A DNA stretch of 64,000 nucleotides from Desulfosediminicola ganghwensis (GCF_005116675.2 NZ_CP050699.1:3123001-3187000); one strand, 5' to 3'; shown: positions 38,391 through 47,944, counted from the first letter of the stretch. Made by a program: numbers and translations. Notes: a model not told the origin generated them from the letters alone.

Positions 38391-39140
38391 TCACGTCTTG
38401 GTATCTTCCAAAATACAAATATGCATTTCTTTTGGACCGTGTGCGCCATAAACCATATGTGCCTCGATATCGGCAGTTTTTGAAGGCCCTGAAATAAAGC
38501 ACCATGAATTGAGCGCGGAATCACGACGCATCATGGCGTATGCCTCGCTGAGGTTTGCTAGTATACGGCTTCTTCGGACAAAACCGATATGGATGGATGG
38601 TACCAGAGATGTAGACTGGGGCATTCCGGGTCTGGTGCATTGCACCAGGGTGGCGCTGTCGGCAATTCCCCAGTCGGCAACGGTAATACCGATAAAGGAG
38701 GCTATGGTTTTGTCTCGCAGCTCAGAATCTTCACGGTAGGTGGTATGTACAGTGATAGGGTCTTCAGAGAACCTCTCCCACAACTTGAGGCCACTGATAT
38801 CCTTATGCGCATGTTGAATAATATGGCGGTTATTACTGAATTCCGGCACACGGTTTCTGGCGATATTAACGATAATGTCAGCAGCTTCATCAAGACTTTT
38901 AATGCAATAGACGCTGAGACTCTGAGGGTCTGCGTTATCCATGAAAGCACTGGCAAGGCCCTGTTGGTCGAGATCGGTACGGTTCTCGACTGTGTCCACA
39001 AGCTGCCTGTCATCGGTGTAGGCGAATATTTCGGGATAGGCCCGTTTGTCACGGGGCATGTCAGAGTCGGGAGCCACGGCTTGTCTGACGGTTGACAGAA
39101 AGCGTAGTTCGTTATCCGATTGACTGTGATAATTGCTCAT
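38391..39140 (-). CDS. lutC: Lactate utilisation protein C (LUD domain)
   Basis: 249 residues of the LutC/YkgG LUD-domain family. Typical blocks are FIGITVADWGIADSATLVQ and the closing FISGPSKTADIEAHMVYGAHGPKEMHICIL. LutC is the third subunit of the iron-sulfur lactate oxidation complex. The start overlaps the lutB stop by 4 nt (ATGA). Together lutABC oxidise lactate to pyruvate, a usual electron donor of sulfate reducers, although no lactate permease is in view. Confidence 0.9.
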   Translation of the reverse strand: MSNYHSQSDNELRFLSTVRQAVAPDSDMPRDKRAYPEIFAYTDDRQLVDTVENRTDLDQQGLASAFMDNADPQSLSVYCIKSLDEAADIIVNIARNRVPEFSNNRHIIQHAHKDISGLKLWERFSEDPITVHTTYREDSELRDKTIASFIGITVADWGIADSATLVQCTRPGMPQSTSLVPSIHIGFVRRSRILANLSEAYAMMRRDSALNSWCFISGPSKTADIEAHMVYGAHGPKEMHICILEDTKT

Positions 39141-40582
39141 GTCTGACTCCCGCTTCGTGATTTCTTATGTGTTTTTTTCCAGCGCTCTGAAAATGTCTCT
39201 GCTGCAATAGGGGGCAGATCTCTGCCTCTGGTCCACTTGCCGCCAAGAAACGGCATTGAGGAAACCATGCCATTACTGCCTGTCTTCCGCTTGGTGTACC
39301 ATCTGGCAATTTTCAGTGAGATATTATAAAGCGTTCTGTTTTTTATGGTTGTTTTCCAAAGCCGGAAGCCAATCCTCTCCATGCGGCTTTTCGGGGTTAC
39401 CTGCCACTTTTCATCTCCGTAGGCTAGTTTGTATCGCAAGGTGCTGAGCATTTTGGGCAGATCATTTTCCACCGGGCAAACGTCTTTGCAGGCCCCACAG
39501 AGGGTCTCACCTTTGCAGAGGTCTGCATGCTTGTTTATTCCATGCAAAAGAGGGGTAACCACCGCACCGATCGGTCCACAATAGGCAGAGCTGTAAGCGT
39601 GGCCACCTATTTTGCCATACACCGGGCAAATGTTCAGGCAGGCACCACAGCGGATACAGGCAAGCACTTCGCGAAACTCAGGGTCGGCAAGTATCTTTGA
39701 GCGGCCATTGTCAATGATTACCAGATGAAAGTGTTCAGGACCGTCCGGATTATCGTCATCTGAAACACCGCCGGTGAAACTGACATAGGTTGAAATTTTC
39801 TGAAGCGCCGCCCCTCTGGTAAGAAGCTGCAGGAGATCCTGATGTTCCTGAAGGTTCGCAGCAACCCTCTCCATTCCCATGAAGGCCACATGTACCCGGG
39901 GCATGGTGGTGGCCATACGAATATTGCCCTCATTTGATACCAGAGAGACATGGCCTGTTTCAGCACAAGCTATATTGCAGCCGGTAAGGCCCATATCGGC
40001 GGTGAGCAACTTTTCCCGCAGGGCGGTGCGCGCTGCCTGGGTAAGCTCCGGTGGATTTTCTGTATAATCAATACCGAGTTTGTCGGTAAACAGTTCTCCT
40101 ATCTGTTTGCGGTCCATGTGAATACAGGGCGCAATGATGTGAGAAGGGGTATCTTCAGCGAGTTGGACAATGTATTCACCAAGATCAGTTTCGACTACCT
40201 CGATACCTGCCTTTTCAAGGGCCGGATCAATGCCCACTTCAACAGTGGTCATGGATTTACCTTTTACGATCCTTTTCACCTTGTTTTCTCTGGCTACTTC
40301 CAGAGTGTATCGAACGGCATCTTCTGCCGTGGCGGCGAAGTAAACGTTGCCCCCTCGTTTTCTGATATTTTCGGAGAGTTCGGCAAGGACGATATCAAGG
40401 TGTTCCAGGGTCTGCATGCGTCTTGATTTGGCGCGCTTGCGCTGATCTGCATCGACCATGTTGTCCCAGTATTCCATAGCACCTTTACCGAATCTGCCCT
40501 GAATCATCTTGAGACCGCTTTGCAGGGTTTCATTGGCAATACCAGCTTCGGCTTTGCGGGAGTATGATTGAGACTTTTTCAT
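39137..40582 (-). CDS. lutB: Lactate utilisation protein B (iron-sulfur)
   Basis: 481 residues of the LutB/YkgF family. The N-terminal LUD-like domain is followed by two [4Fe-4S] motifs, CIRCGACLNICPVYGKIGGHAY and CGACKDVCPVENDLPKML, then a C-terminal DUF162-type tail with FLGGKWTRGRDLP. It is the central electron-transfer subunit between lactate and an acceptor. It overlaps lutA by 4 nt and lutC by 4 nt, so translation is coupled. Confidence 0.92.
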   Translation of the reverse strand: MKKSQSYSRKAEAGIANETLQSGLKMIQGRFGKGAMEYWDNMVDADQRKRAKSRRMQTLEHLDIVLAELSENIRKRGGNVYFAATAEDAVRYTLEVARENKVKRIVKGKSMTTVEVGIDPALEKAGIEVVETDLGEYIVQLAEDTPSHIIAPCIHMDRKQIGELFTDKLGIDYTENPPELTQAARTALREKLLTADMGLTGCNIACAETGHVSLVSNEGNIRMATTMPRVHVAFMGMERVAANLQEHQDLLQLLTRGAALQKISTYVSFTGGVSDDDNPDGPEHFHLVIIDNGRSKILADPEFREVLACIRCGACLNICPVYGKIGGHAYSSAYCGPIGAVVTPLLHGINKHADLCKGETLCGACKDVCPVENDLPKMLSTLRYKLAYGDEKWQVTPKSRMERIGFRLWKTTIKNRTLYNISLKIARWYTKRKTGSNGMVSSMPFLGGKWTRGRDLPPIAAETFSERWKKTHKKSRSGSQT

Positions 40583-41337
40583 TTGTCTTCTCCCAGGTGA
40601 TGGCCTTGACCCTGTGCTAAAATTTCCGCGATATGCATAACCTTGATGTCTTCTCCACGCCTGCTCAATCTACCTTGAATATTCATCAGGCAACTGATAT
40701 CGCAGCCTGTAACGATATCGGCACCGCTGGCAAGAATGTTATCGATTTTCTCATCTACAATGGCCGTGGAAATTTCGGGGTAATTGACGGAGAAAGTGCC
40801 GCCAAATCCGCAGCAACTATCACTGTCCTTCATTTCGACGAACTCAAGGCCAACGACACTGTTGAGCAATTTTCTGGGTTGCTGGTTTATTTTGAGACCG
40901 CGACTCAGGTGGCAGGAGTCGTGGTAGGTAACTTTGTGGGGGAAATAGGCACCAAGGGTGGAAACTGCAAGTTCATCGATGAGGTATTGGCTGAACTCAA
41001 ATGTCTTAGCACCAACAGCTTTTGCTTTTGCAAGCATTACAGGATTGTCTTTAAACAACTCGGAGTAATGGTGCCTGACCATATGTACACAAGACCCTGA
41101 AGGGCAGACAATAACTTCAGCAGATTCGAATAGTTCTATAAAACGCTCTGCCGCTGCGGCCGCTTCTTTGCGATACCCTGCGTTAAAAGCTGGCTGGCCA
41201 CAGCAAGTCTGCTTTTCAGGGAAATCAACAGGAATCCTGAGTGTGTCAAATATGGAAACCATGGCATCACCAACATCGGGATACATCGAGTCCACAAGGC
41301 ATTGGACAAATAACGAGACTACGGGCTTATCAGACAT
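40579..41337 (-). CDS. lutA: Lactate utilisation protein A (CCG domain)
   Basis: 252 residues from ATG 41337, which gives the usual N-terminus MSDKPVVSLFVQCLVDSMYP; the longer frame to 41454 adds 39 residues with no family match. Two CCG modules are present: QTCCGQPAFNAG and DSCHLSRG...SDSCCGFGGTFS. The C-terminal C-x-x-x-C (GCDISCLMNI) completes the second. It probably holds noncubane clusters, as in GlpC/HdrB. No strong ribosome site is seen, so the exact start is less certain than the identity. Confidence 0.9.
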   Translation of the reverse strand: MSDKPVVSLFVQCLVDSMYPDVGDAMVSIFDTLRIPVDFPEKQTCCGQPAFNAGYRKEAAAAAERFIELFESAEVIVCPSGSCVHMVRHHYSELFKDNPVMLAKAKAVGAKTFEFSQYLIDELAVSTLGAYFPHKVTYHDSCHLSRGLKINQQPRKLLNSVVGLEFVEMKDSDSCCGFGGTFSVNYPEISTAIVDEKIDNILASGADIVTGCDISCLMNIQGRLSRRGEDIKVMHIAEILAQGQGHHLGEDK

Positions 41338-41635
41338 TTTAAGGGGTGCGGAAAAGGTGAATCTTAACCGGAGTGCTTTGGGCATTCCGGATCGGATTAG
41401 TGTCCCGATTTTCACATGAGATATTCGGGTTGAGACCCTGACGGGTAATTGCATTATTCTTTGGCAGGATCTTTGACTCTATTCCTTACGTTATCAGGGC
41501 AGGGTTTAGAATGTATCTCCTTTCAGATTCCATAATAGGAGGAAAACGTCAACACATTCCGTCGATTGGCTCATCTTGAATACGGAAGATGGTTTATGCA
41601 GATATACATCATCAGTTTCATATCCTCGGAGAGAA

Positions 41636-42643
41636 TCAACTCAGATTGAGAGAAAAGACCGGAGAAATGTGACCAACAATGGTTTTAATATCATTAAGGT
41701 TATCTACTCTGCGGTATGATCCCAGACGGAGCAGTTCTTCACCTGAAAGAAGATCAAGCTGTTCGAGAACGGCAACCGCAATGGGGGGCAACATCGCCAT
41801 ATTGCCGCTCTCAACCTTTATGGCGATACCTAGGTTTTTATCTTTGACACCGACACAGTACACTCCTTCCGCGCCGATTTTCCCGACCAGTTTGCCATTG
41901 GTTTTACGGATGAGTTCGGTACAGAAACCGCCTGTTCCTGCGACCATTTCAGGTTGTTCATTCATGGCGCTGAAGATGCTGTCTGCCGCATTTTTGTATG
42001 GCAAAGGTAGCGAACTGCTGTTGGCAAGCCGGGCAAACCCGGTTGCCATATTGCTCAGTGGCAGGGCGTGGACCGGAGCACTGCAGCCATCAATACCTAT
42101 CGCTATATCAGATGGATCTGTGTCGCACATCTCAGCTATGACCTGAAGGATTTCTTTCTGGACGGGATGATCGGCTGAAAGGTAGTTCTCCAGAGGATAA
42201 TTCTGCAGCACACAGGTGGCGAGCATGCCGGCATGCTTACCTGAACAGTCACTGAATAGCGAGGTGAGTCTGACATTTTCTCTTGCAAGTTGTAACGCAT
42301 ATTGTGGATTGAGGGAGGTGACAACGCCGCCCAGAACATGTTGTTCGGTAAGACCGGCTTTGGCAAGAATTGATGTCACAGCCTTTAGATGGAATGGTTC
42401 GGCATAGTGTGAGGAGCAGATTACAGCAACTTCTGCAGGGCTGAGCTTATATTTCTCATGGGCACCCGAGAGAAAAACATTCATGGCCTGCAGAGGTTTG
42501 GCGGCTGAACGAAAATAGGTGCTTTTCTGAGGATTACCGACCGAGGCCAGCAGTGTACCGGAACTATCGGTAACCGCTATATCACCACGATGAATACACT
42601 CTACGATATCGCCGCGTTGTACTTCAACAAGCTGCTCTGACAT
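41636..42643 (-). CDS. L-asparaginase, ReAII/AnsA-II (PF06089) type
   Basis: 335 residues. The family is unrelated to E. coli AnsA/B; markers are YFRSAAKPLQAM, CSSHYAEPFHLKAV, SDCSGKHAGMLATC, IDGCSAPVHALPL and MVAGTGGFCTEL. This type includes the zinc-dependent Rhizobium etli asparaginase II. It hydrolyses asparagine to aspartate and ammonia. AGGAGAGACCA precedes the ATG. It stands alone, about 300 nt upstream of lutABC on the same strand. Confidence 0.88.
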   Translation of the reverse strand: MSEQLVEVQRGDIVECIHRGDIAVTDSSGTLLASVGNPQKSTYFRSAAKPLQAMNVFLSGAHEKYKLSPAEVAVICSSHYAEPFHLKAVTSILAKAGLTEQHVLGGVVTSLNPQYALQLARENVRLTSLFSDCSGKHAGMLATCVLQNYPLENYLSADHPVQKEILQVIAEMCDTDPSDIAIGIDGCSAPVHALPLSNMATGFARLANSSSLPLPYKNAADSIFSAMNEQPEMVAGTGGFCTELIRKTNGKLVGKIGAEGVYCVGVKDKNLGIAIKVESGNMAMLPPIAVAVLEQLDLLSGEELLRLGSYRRVDNLNDIKTIVGHISPVFSLNLS

Positions 42644-43066
42644 TGGTCTCTCCTGAGAAATTAAGGTGGATGATGTTAATGAAGAACCGGAATCTGATTA
42701 CCATAAAAGCTCAGCTTGAGGGAGTGAGGCGTTGCGAGCAGGGTGATAGTGGTAAACAGTATAAAGCCCCAAAAAACTTCTCTACAAATTGATGCATAAT
42801 GATTCCAGGGTAAAGTCACGTGCTGATCGGACACACCTCGCGTCTATCTTCTCTTCTTTTCAGATTGAAGATCAGGGAGAGTCAAAAAACGGAATGAGGA
42901 TGTTCCATCGCTGAGACGGCTGGGAGGATGTTAGCGGAAAGTCTGAACAAGGTAAAGAAGATATGAATACATTTCAGACGGAAAAAAGCCGGAGGCAATA
43001 ACCCCTCCGGCTTAAATTATATGAACTCACAGATCGAGCAGTTGCTTACCTGTAAAGCTGCTCCCT
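42644..43066. other. Gap between ovoA end and asparaginase start
   Basis: 423 bases without a gene. It contains the ovoA terminator (42982-43013) and an otherwise featureless stretch that must include the asparaginase promoter. Confidence 0.5.
42982..43013 (-). terminator. Terminator after ovoA
   Basis: A perfect 10-bp stem (42987-42996 with 43004-43013) followed on the minus strand by TTTTTT. Confidence 0.88.
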
Positions 43067-45172
43067 TCAGTTTTTCTCCCAAACAGTCAGCTGACAAATG
43101 GTATGCTGGAATTTTCGTCTCGTTTCTCTGATCACCATCTCCACATCCCGTGCTGAGTCGATCATCTTGAAATGAGGAGCAAGTATATCGCCAAGGGCCT
43201 CAACGGTTGAGTATGGCTCTCCGTCCTTGCGATAACCGCCAACCCACTGATCCTTTTTGGTGAACTGTTTAAGCCAGGTGTATGGCGAGGTAATAATAAG
43301 CAGTCCCCCTGTTTCGAGTCGTTGATGGATGGTGGTGAGAAAACGTTTCGGGTTTACCATCCGGTCGATGAGGTTGCCGGCAAAGATAAGGTTGTAACCT
43401 GTAAATTCCGGCTTGAGATTGGCGGCATCCGCCTGGTGAAACTCGACCTTATGACGTGTTTCGTCCAGATTGAATTCGCTGAGATGGTGCTCGTGAAAAG
43501 AGACGATTTCACCTTCTTCGCAGAGTTCGTATCGGGCATATCCTTTCTCCTGCAGTTGAGAGGCAATACGAATAAAGCGGGCAGAAAAGTCGAGGCCATG
43601 TACCTCATCAAATGATCTGGCAAGTTCAAAGGTCGCTCTTCCGACGGAGCATCCGAGTTCAAGCGCTTTTTTCATCGAGCGCCCCTGCATATATTCAAGA
43701 CAGATCCTGGCGCACTGTATCGGAAAAGGTTCTACACCAAAGTAGGAGGAACCGAAATGAAGTTCGCAGTACTGGGATACAGCCTGGTCGCTCTCATACG
43801 TTGCCTCTGGTTCAGGCAGGGGCTGATCGGTTTCCACATAACGGAGGCCTGCATGCTGGAAGAAATGACGTCGAAAGGCATATCGGCTGTCGCGGGTGGC
43901 TGAATTACCGGTGGAGATCCAGGAACCGCCCTTGATCAGGTTATGCTGGGTATCGAAGGTCGGGGTTGAAAAATCATCGTAATATGGGTGAACTTCGAAA
44001 CCTTCGAAGCCGGATATCGGTGTTTCAGTCCACTGCCAGACGTTGCCAATAATGTCATAAAAGTCACCAAACCTGAAATGGTCGACCGGGCAAGACGAGG
44101 CGAAGTGTTCCAGATTGATGTTGCCGGGGGCCTCTTTCCAGTAAGGTTGATCTGCAATTGCATGAATATCGCGCAGGCGATACCATTCATCCTCTGATGG
44201 CAGCCTGATGGTGGTGCCGGTCTGCCTGCTCTTCCAGTTACAGAAGGCTTTGGCCTCCAGGTAATTTACCTCAACCGGCCAGCTCCATGGCATTTCTATG
44301 ATCTGAGTCATGGTACGAAAAAGAAACTCTTCACCCCGCGGAACCCAGAACAGCGGATGGCTGGCCTGGGAAAAATGCAACCAGCGTCTGCCTTCCTCGG
44401 TCCAGTATTCATCTTTGGTGTAGCCTTCCTGATCGACAAAATCCTTGTATTCAAGGTTTGAGACGAGAAAACGCGATGCCATAAAATCACGAACTTCTGC
44501 CTCGTGGCGGCCAAACTCGTTGTCCCAGCCATACAAAGGGTGATTCTTGTCTTTTCCAAGGCGCACCTTGCCTCCCGGAACATGAAGCAACCTATTATCC
44601 GGAGCAGGACCAGACTGATGACAGATCTCCCAGAGCGGAAGTTGCTGAACCTCCTCAATCGGCATGCGGCGAATGATGACTGATGAGGTCTCAAGGTGAA
44701 TTCGTTGATGTTCAATTCCCATCATCACAGCCCAGAATGGGGTATCCCAGGTGATCGGCAGGGAAAGCGGCAGTTCCTGAATCAGCAGGTCGACTTCATC
44801 TCTCACCTTTTCCCGGTACGCCTTCACTTCATCGACTGTAGGCCAGTCGTAGTGAGAATCGTCCAGGTCATCCCAACTCATTTCATCAACGCCGATAGCG
44901 AACATTGACTCAAAGCGAGGGTTGATACGATGGTCTATGAGTTTGGCTATAAGCAGTTTATTGATGTAAAAAACGGCAGTATGTCCAAGGTAAAAGATCA
45001 GTGGGTGCCGTAACGGCTCCGCCCTGAGGTAAAATGCTTCGTCTCTGGCAAGACTGTCATAGAGCTTTTCATCGATAGTGTAGGTCGCGTGAAAGTAGTC
45101 ACGAATCTCCTCTCGTTTGACTTCTGTTGTACCCTCATTAAGTATTGTGGTTCTGGTGTTGCGAATATCCAT
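43067..45172 (-). CDS. ovoA: 5-histidylcysteine sulfoxide synthase / mercaptohistidine N-methyltransferase (OvoA)
   Basis: 701 residues, the normal OvoA length. Residues about 1-190 are a DinB-like iron domain with the metal His in FYLGHTAVFYIN and GIEHQRIHLETSS. Residues about 200-440 are a formylglycine-enzyme-like domain (VPGGKVRLG, NVWQWTETPI, GGSWISTG). Residues about 480-700 are a SAM methyltransferase with ALELGCSVGRATFELA. OvoA joins cysteine to the histidine imidazole and methylates it on the way to ovothiol. Characterised enzymes need O2, which is unexpected in an anaerobe and suggests episodic oxygen exposure. A promoter-like TATAAT inside a dyad lies upstream. Confidence 0.92.
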   Translation of the reverse strand: MDIRNTRTTILNEGTTEVKREEIRDYFHATYTIDEKLYDSLARDEAFYLRAEPLRHPLIFYLGHTAVFYINKLLIAKLIDHRINPRFESMFAIGVDEMSWDDLDDSHYDWPTVDEVKAYREKVRDEVDLLIQELPLSLPITWDTPFWAVMMGIEHQRIHLETSSVIIRRMPIEEVQQLPLWEICHQSGPAPDNRLLHVPGGKVRLGKDKNHPLYGWDNEFGRHEAEVRDFMASRFLVSNLEYKDFVDQEGYTKDEYWTEEGRRWLHFSQASHPLFWVPRGEEFLFRTMTQIIEMPWSWPVEVNYLEAKAFCNWKSRQTGTTIRLPSEDEWYRLRDIHAIADQPYWKEAPGNINLEHFASSCPVDHFRFGDFYDIIGNVWQWTETPISGFEGFEVHPYYDDFSTPTFDTQHNLIKGGSWISTGNSATRDSRYAFRRHFFQHAGLRYVETDQPLPEPEATYESDQAVSQYCELHFGSSYFGVEPFPIQCARICLEYMQGRSMKKALELGCSVGRATFELARSFDEVHGLDFSARFIRIASQLQEKGYARYELCEEGEIVSFHEHHLSEFNLDETRHKVEFHQADAANLKPEFTGYNLIFAGNLIDRMVNPKRFLTTIHQRLETGGLLIITSPYTWLKQFTKKDQWVGGYRKDGEPYSTVEALGDILAPHFKMIDSARDVEMVIRETRRKFQHTICQLTVWEKN

Positions 45173-45260
45173 GACGCCTCCCTGGAGATTAAGATGCTTC
45201 GGATAGCGTTGAGATCTCTACAGTGCTTTTGCCCTGTTCTTTCATAATAAATGCGTGTTA

Positions 45261-45287
45261 GCGTAAAATTATACGATAATCTTACGC
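45261..45287 (-). promoter_or_regulatory. ovoA promoter candidate with overlapping dyad
   Basis: GCGTAA (45261-45266) and TTACGC (45282-45287) form an inverted repeat with 15-nt spacing. On the minus strand a perfect TATAAT (45268-45273) lies inside it, about 95 nt before the ovoA start, with a weak TACAAT box 17 nt upstream. The arrangement looks like a repressor-covered -10 region. Confidence 0.5.
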
Positions 45288-45352
45288 CCAATTGTAGAGG
45301 GCGGGGCGGGGCAATGTCAAACCAGAGAAGAAAATGAAGAGTAACGAGATAA

Positions 45353-46483
45353 TTATGGGCTATTCCGAAAGATTTTACCACTATCCGTTGAGAAATAGAT
45401 GAGTCCGGCTGGAGATTCTGCAACGTCACGAATCCTTTCGTGTAGTGATTCAAATAATCGCTCTTCCAAGACTGCCTCGCCTTGCGCATTCATTGTAACC
45501 CGATTGAGGTGACGAAGTTTTAAAGCACCAGCAAAGAGATTGCCTCGCTATTTTGGGAAGGCCTTGCCGGAGTAGATAATCAGACTGCCTGGAGCAATGG
45601 AGAGGATGTATACCTTGACAGGAGGCTCCATTCCCTGCTTTTCCCTGGCCTCACCTACAGGGATTGGCGCGTAATACTCCTGCCCATGAGAAACTATGGG
45701 CCAGCCATAGTTTTTTCCAGCTTCAATCAGGTTGATCTCATCTCCTCCCCTGGGGCCATGTTCGATGAGCCAGAGACGACTGGTTTCAGCATCGAAAGCG
45801 ATGCCCTGCGGGTTTCGATGACCATAACTGTATATTTCGGGAAGAGCCTCTGGAGTATCAATAAACGGGTTACTGTCCGGTATACTGCCGTCTAATTTAA
45901 GGCGGAGTACAGAGCCGGCATGATTAGAGAGATTCTGGGCATTGGGTCTTTCGCCCCGGTCACCCACAGTGAAGAAAAGATGACCGGACTGATCAAAAGC
46001 AATTCTGCTGCCGTAGTGGCGACTGGTACTGGTACCTGAATTGGTGACGAGTATGTCCTGCCACAGGATAAGAGAATTGTCTTTAAAACGGGCTTTGGCA
46101 AGGACGGTTACCCCGTTACGTTCTACGCGCTTGCTGTACGTAAAAAAAATCTCTTATGTGTCCTGAAAGTCAGGTGAAACTGCTAAATCCAGCAATCCCC
46201 CCTGGCCTGATGCAAAAACATCCGGTGCTTGCGAAATTTTTGTAATCTCCCGGGACTGTAAGTCAAGCAGTGAAACCGAGCCTGATTTTTCTGTGAGAAT
46301 CAACAGATTTTCCGAAATGAAATCAATCCCCCAGATAATATCGAGTCTGTCAGCAACCTGCTCGAGCCGGAACCTTTCTTCAGCAAAACCCGGCTGTGTT
46401 GTAAACAGGATCGCGATGATGATAATTGCCGTGGTTCCTGCAAAGGCAATTGCCATTTCACGTAATCGTGATCTGAGATACAT
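45353..46483 (-). pseudogene. YliI-like PQQ-dependent sugar dehydrogenase, two nonsense codons
   Basis: A single frame from ATG 46483 to TAA 45353-45355 encodes the six-bladed beta-propeller soluble aldose dehydrogenase family. It starts with an N-terminal membrane/signal segment, then DRLDIIWGIDFISENLLIL, GQGGLLDLAVSPDFQDT, FFTVGDRGERPNAQNL, YSYGHRNPQGIAFD, HGPRGGDEINLIEAGKNYGWP, and RGNLFAGALKLRHLNRV. It is broken by TAA at 46154-46156 and by TAG at 45548-45550, the latter replacing the Trp expected in FPxW-x-G. There are no frameshifts, so inactivation is recent. Neither stop is UGA, which excludes Sec. Confidence 0.85.
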
Positions 46484-46592
46484 CGCCCTGGTTGCAATAT
46501 ATTGTCGTGACAGAAGACAATACGCGTGTTGATGCTGCAGTTCGCTGTCCCGGGGGGTGTGCTTCAACATCACATCACTTGTGGATGAGGTT

Positions 46593-47039
46593 TTAATGAG
46601 GTTTGAAATAGAGTGTATCAAACCGTGAAAGAAGCTCTCTCAGTTCAGTAGTGTACTTAGTATCAGTGGTTTGTTTGCTTTTCATGGCTGCAATCAGCAT
46701 TTGGTGAAGAATACTTAATTGCTCGGCATAATTTTCTGTGCCGACTTTAAGCCTTTGGGTCATAAAGTACTGAGTTACGATATGTTGAAGCTGATTAGCG
46801 TGTTCTTCTTTATTCATCACCCAGCGAACTAGCTGGTTGTGATCCTGTTTCTCCGCCATTTTGATTTCTTCGATTTTGGCCATAGACTTTTCGATGGTGG
46901 TTATATGTTCACCTATCAGGGTAATGCGTACTTCATCATCATAGATGCCGCATGGTATTTCACAGTGAGAGAAAGAGGTTGAAGCGGTAGCGAATAGGAA
47001 GAGAGAAATGACAGCCAACTGAAGAAATAGTCTTTTCAT
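46593..47039 (-). CDS. sodN: Nickel superoxide dismutase, exported
   Basis: 148 residues. A Sec signal peptide of about 24 residues ends in ATASTSFS, and the predicted mature protein begins exactly with the nickel hook HCEIPCGIY, whose His1, Cys2 and Cys6 bind Ni in SodN. The remaining four-helix region includes DHNQLVRWVMNKEEHANQLQ, typical of the family. Most cyanobacterial and actinobacterial SodN have a pro-sequence removed by SodX; here a signal peptidase cut would expose His1 directly, in the periplasm. AAAGGAG precedes the ATG. Expected role is superoxide dismutation at the cell surface. Confidence 0.9.
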   Translation of the reverse strand: MKRLFLQLAVISLFLFATASTSFSHCEIPCGIYDDEVRITLIGEHITTIEKSMAKIEEIKMAEKQDHNQLVRWVMNKEEHANQLQHIVTQYFMTQRLKVGTENYAEQLSILHQMLIAAMKSKQTTDTKYTTELRELLSRFDTLYFKPH

Positions 47040-47141
47040 GACGAACTCCTTTGAAATTGGGTATCTGTGAGATTCTGATGCTTACAAAATATGTCAGGAA
47101 CCGATCTGGGCAAGAGCAAAAAGGGTGGGCCCGGAAAAATC

Positions 47142-47645
47142 TTATGGGTGAGCGGGTGGCAGGAGGCGAGCGAGTGAATATCCGAGATAGAAACCACCGC
47201 CGAGAATATAGACATCAGCCAGATTGAAAATACCGGTGCTGAACGGACCGAGCGTTATGGCAATGAAGTCAATTACACCACCATTGTTGATCAGGCGGTC
47301 GATCAGATTGCTTGTGCCACCCGCGAGTATGAGTGATGCTACGGTGATTTGGGCGATTGAGAGCCTCTGCTGGTAGCGGAGGACAATGACGGTGAAGGCA
47401 AGTAGCAGCAGTCCTACACCAACCGTGAGAACAATCCCCCGCAATGGCTCGGGAACCGCCAGAAGAAAACCCAGAAAACCTGCAGAATTCTCTACATATT
47501 CAAAACGGATTACTCCACCTGGAGCGGTAAATGGCGGAAGTCCCTGGAGGGTGTTCCGGGCGTATCCTTTACTGACCTGATCTACTACTACTACCGCCAG
47601 AACAAAAGGTAAAATTCCGCCACTCAGCAAAACAGCCTTGCGCAT
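47142..47645 (-). CDS. lspA: Signal peptidase II (lipoprotein signal peptidase)
   Basis: 167 residues from ATG 47645 (AGAGGTGA upstream); the frame reaches 47759, but the extra N-terminus is basic and unlike the family. It has four membrane helices. Family boxes: VVVDQVSKGYA, the FEYVENSAGFLGFL box, and the two catalytic Asp in GGTSNLIDRL and FNLADVYI. It cuts prolipoproteins at the inner membrane. It is 102 nt upstream of sodN on the same strand. SodN itself has no lipobox, so a direct substrate link is not supported. Confidence 0.9.
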   Translation of the reverse strand: MRKAVLLSGGILPFVLAVVVVDQVSKGYARNTLQGLPPFTAPGGVIRFEYVENSAGFLGFLLAVPEPLRGIVLTVGVGLLLLAFTVIVLRYQQRLSIAQITVASLILAGGTSNLIDRLINNGGVIDFIAITLGPFSTGIFNLADVYILGGGFYLGYSLARLLPPAHP

Positions 47646-47695
47646 TGGTATTTGAGTCACCTCTGGAGGTGGAAGCCTGGATCTTCTGAAAGTGT

Positions 47696-47866
47696 TTATT
47701 TGTCGCTTTTCTCTATTTCCCGGACAGTGACATTGTTGCCGGTGCGGGGAGTAATACAACGACTCCTGTAGAGCGTATCAATTTGCGCGAGCTTAGCATC
47801 AAGCTGGTCTAATTCCTCTGCGGATACTTCCAGGTCTTCTTGGGGTTCTGTTGTTTGCTTGGTCAT
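47696..47866 (-). CDS. Small acidic protein, unknown
   Basis: 56 residues from ATG 47866, which has TGAGG 6 nt upstream. The sequence has a helical acidic middle (SAEELDQLDAKLAQIDTLYR) and a short basic end. No family is recognised. It sits between the Cys-cluster protein and lspA on the same strand with small gaps, so it is probably expressed, but it could also be a chance frame. Confidence 0.45.
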   Translation of the reverse strand: MTKQTTEPQEDLEVSAEELDQLDAKLAQIDTLYRSRCITPRTGNNVTVREIEKSDK

Positions 47867-47944
47867 CGTATACCTCAACGTTATTGCATTGCAAAATTGC
47901 GTTCAGTTTTTTGTGAACGAACAGGGTACGCAGTTCCGGTAAAG

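Noticed and set aside
47039-47142. LspA as the maturation protease of the adjacent SodN
   Set aside because: SodN has no lipobox Cys at the cleavage site; its signal peptide fits signal peptidase I.
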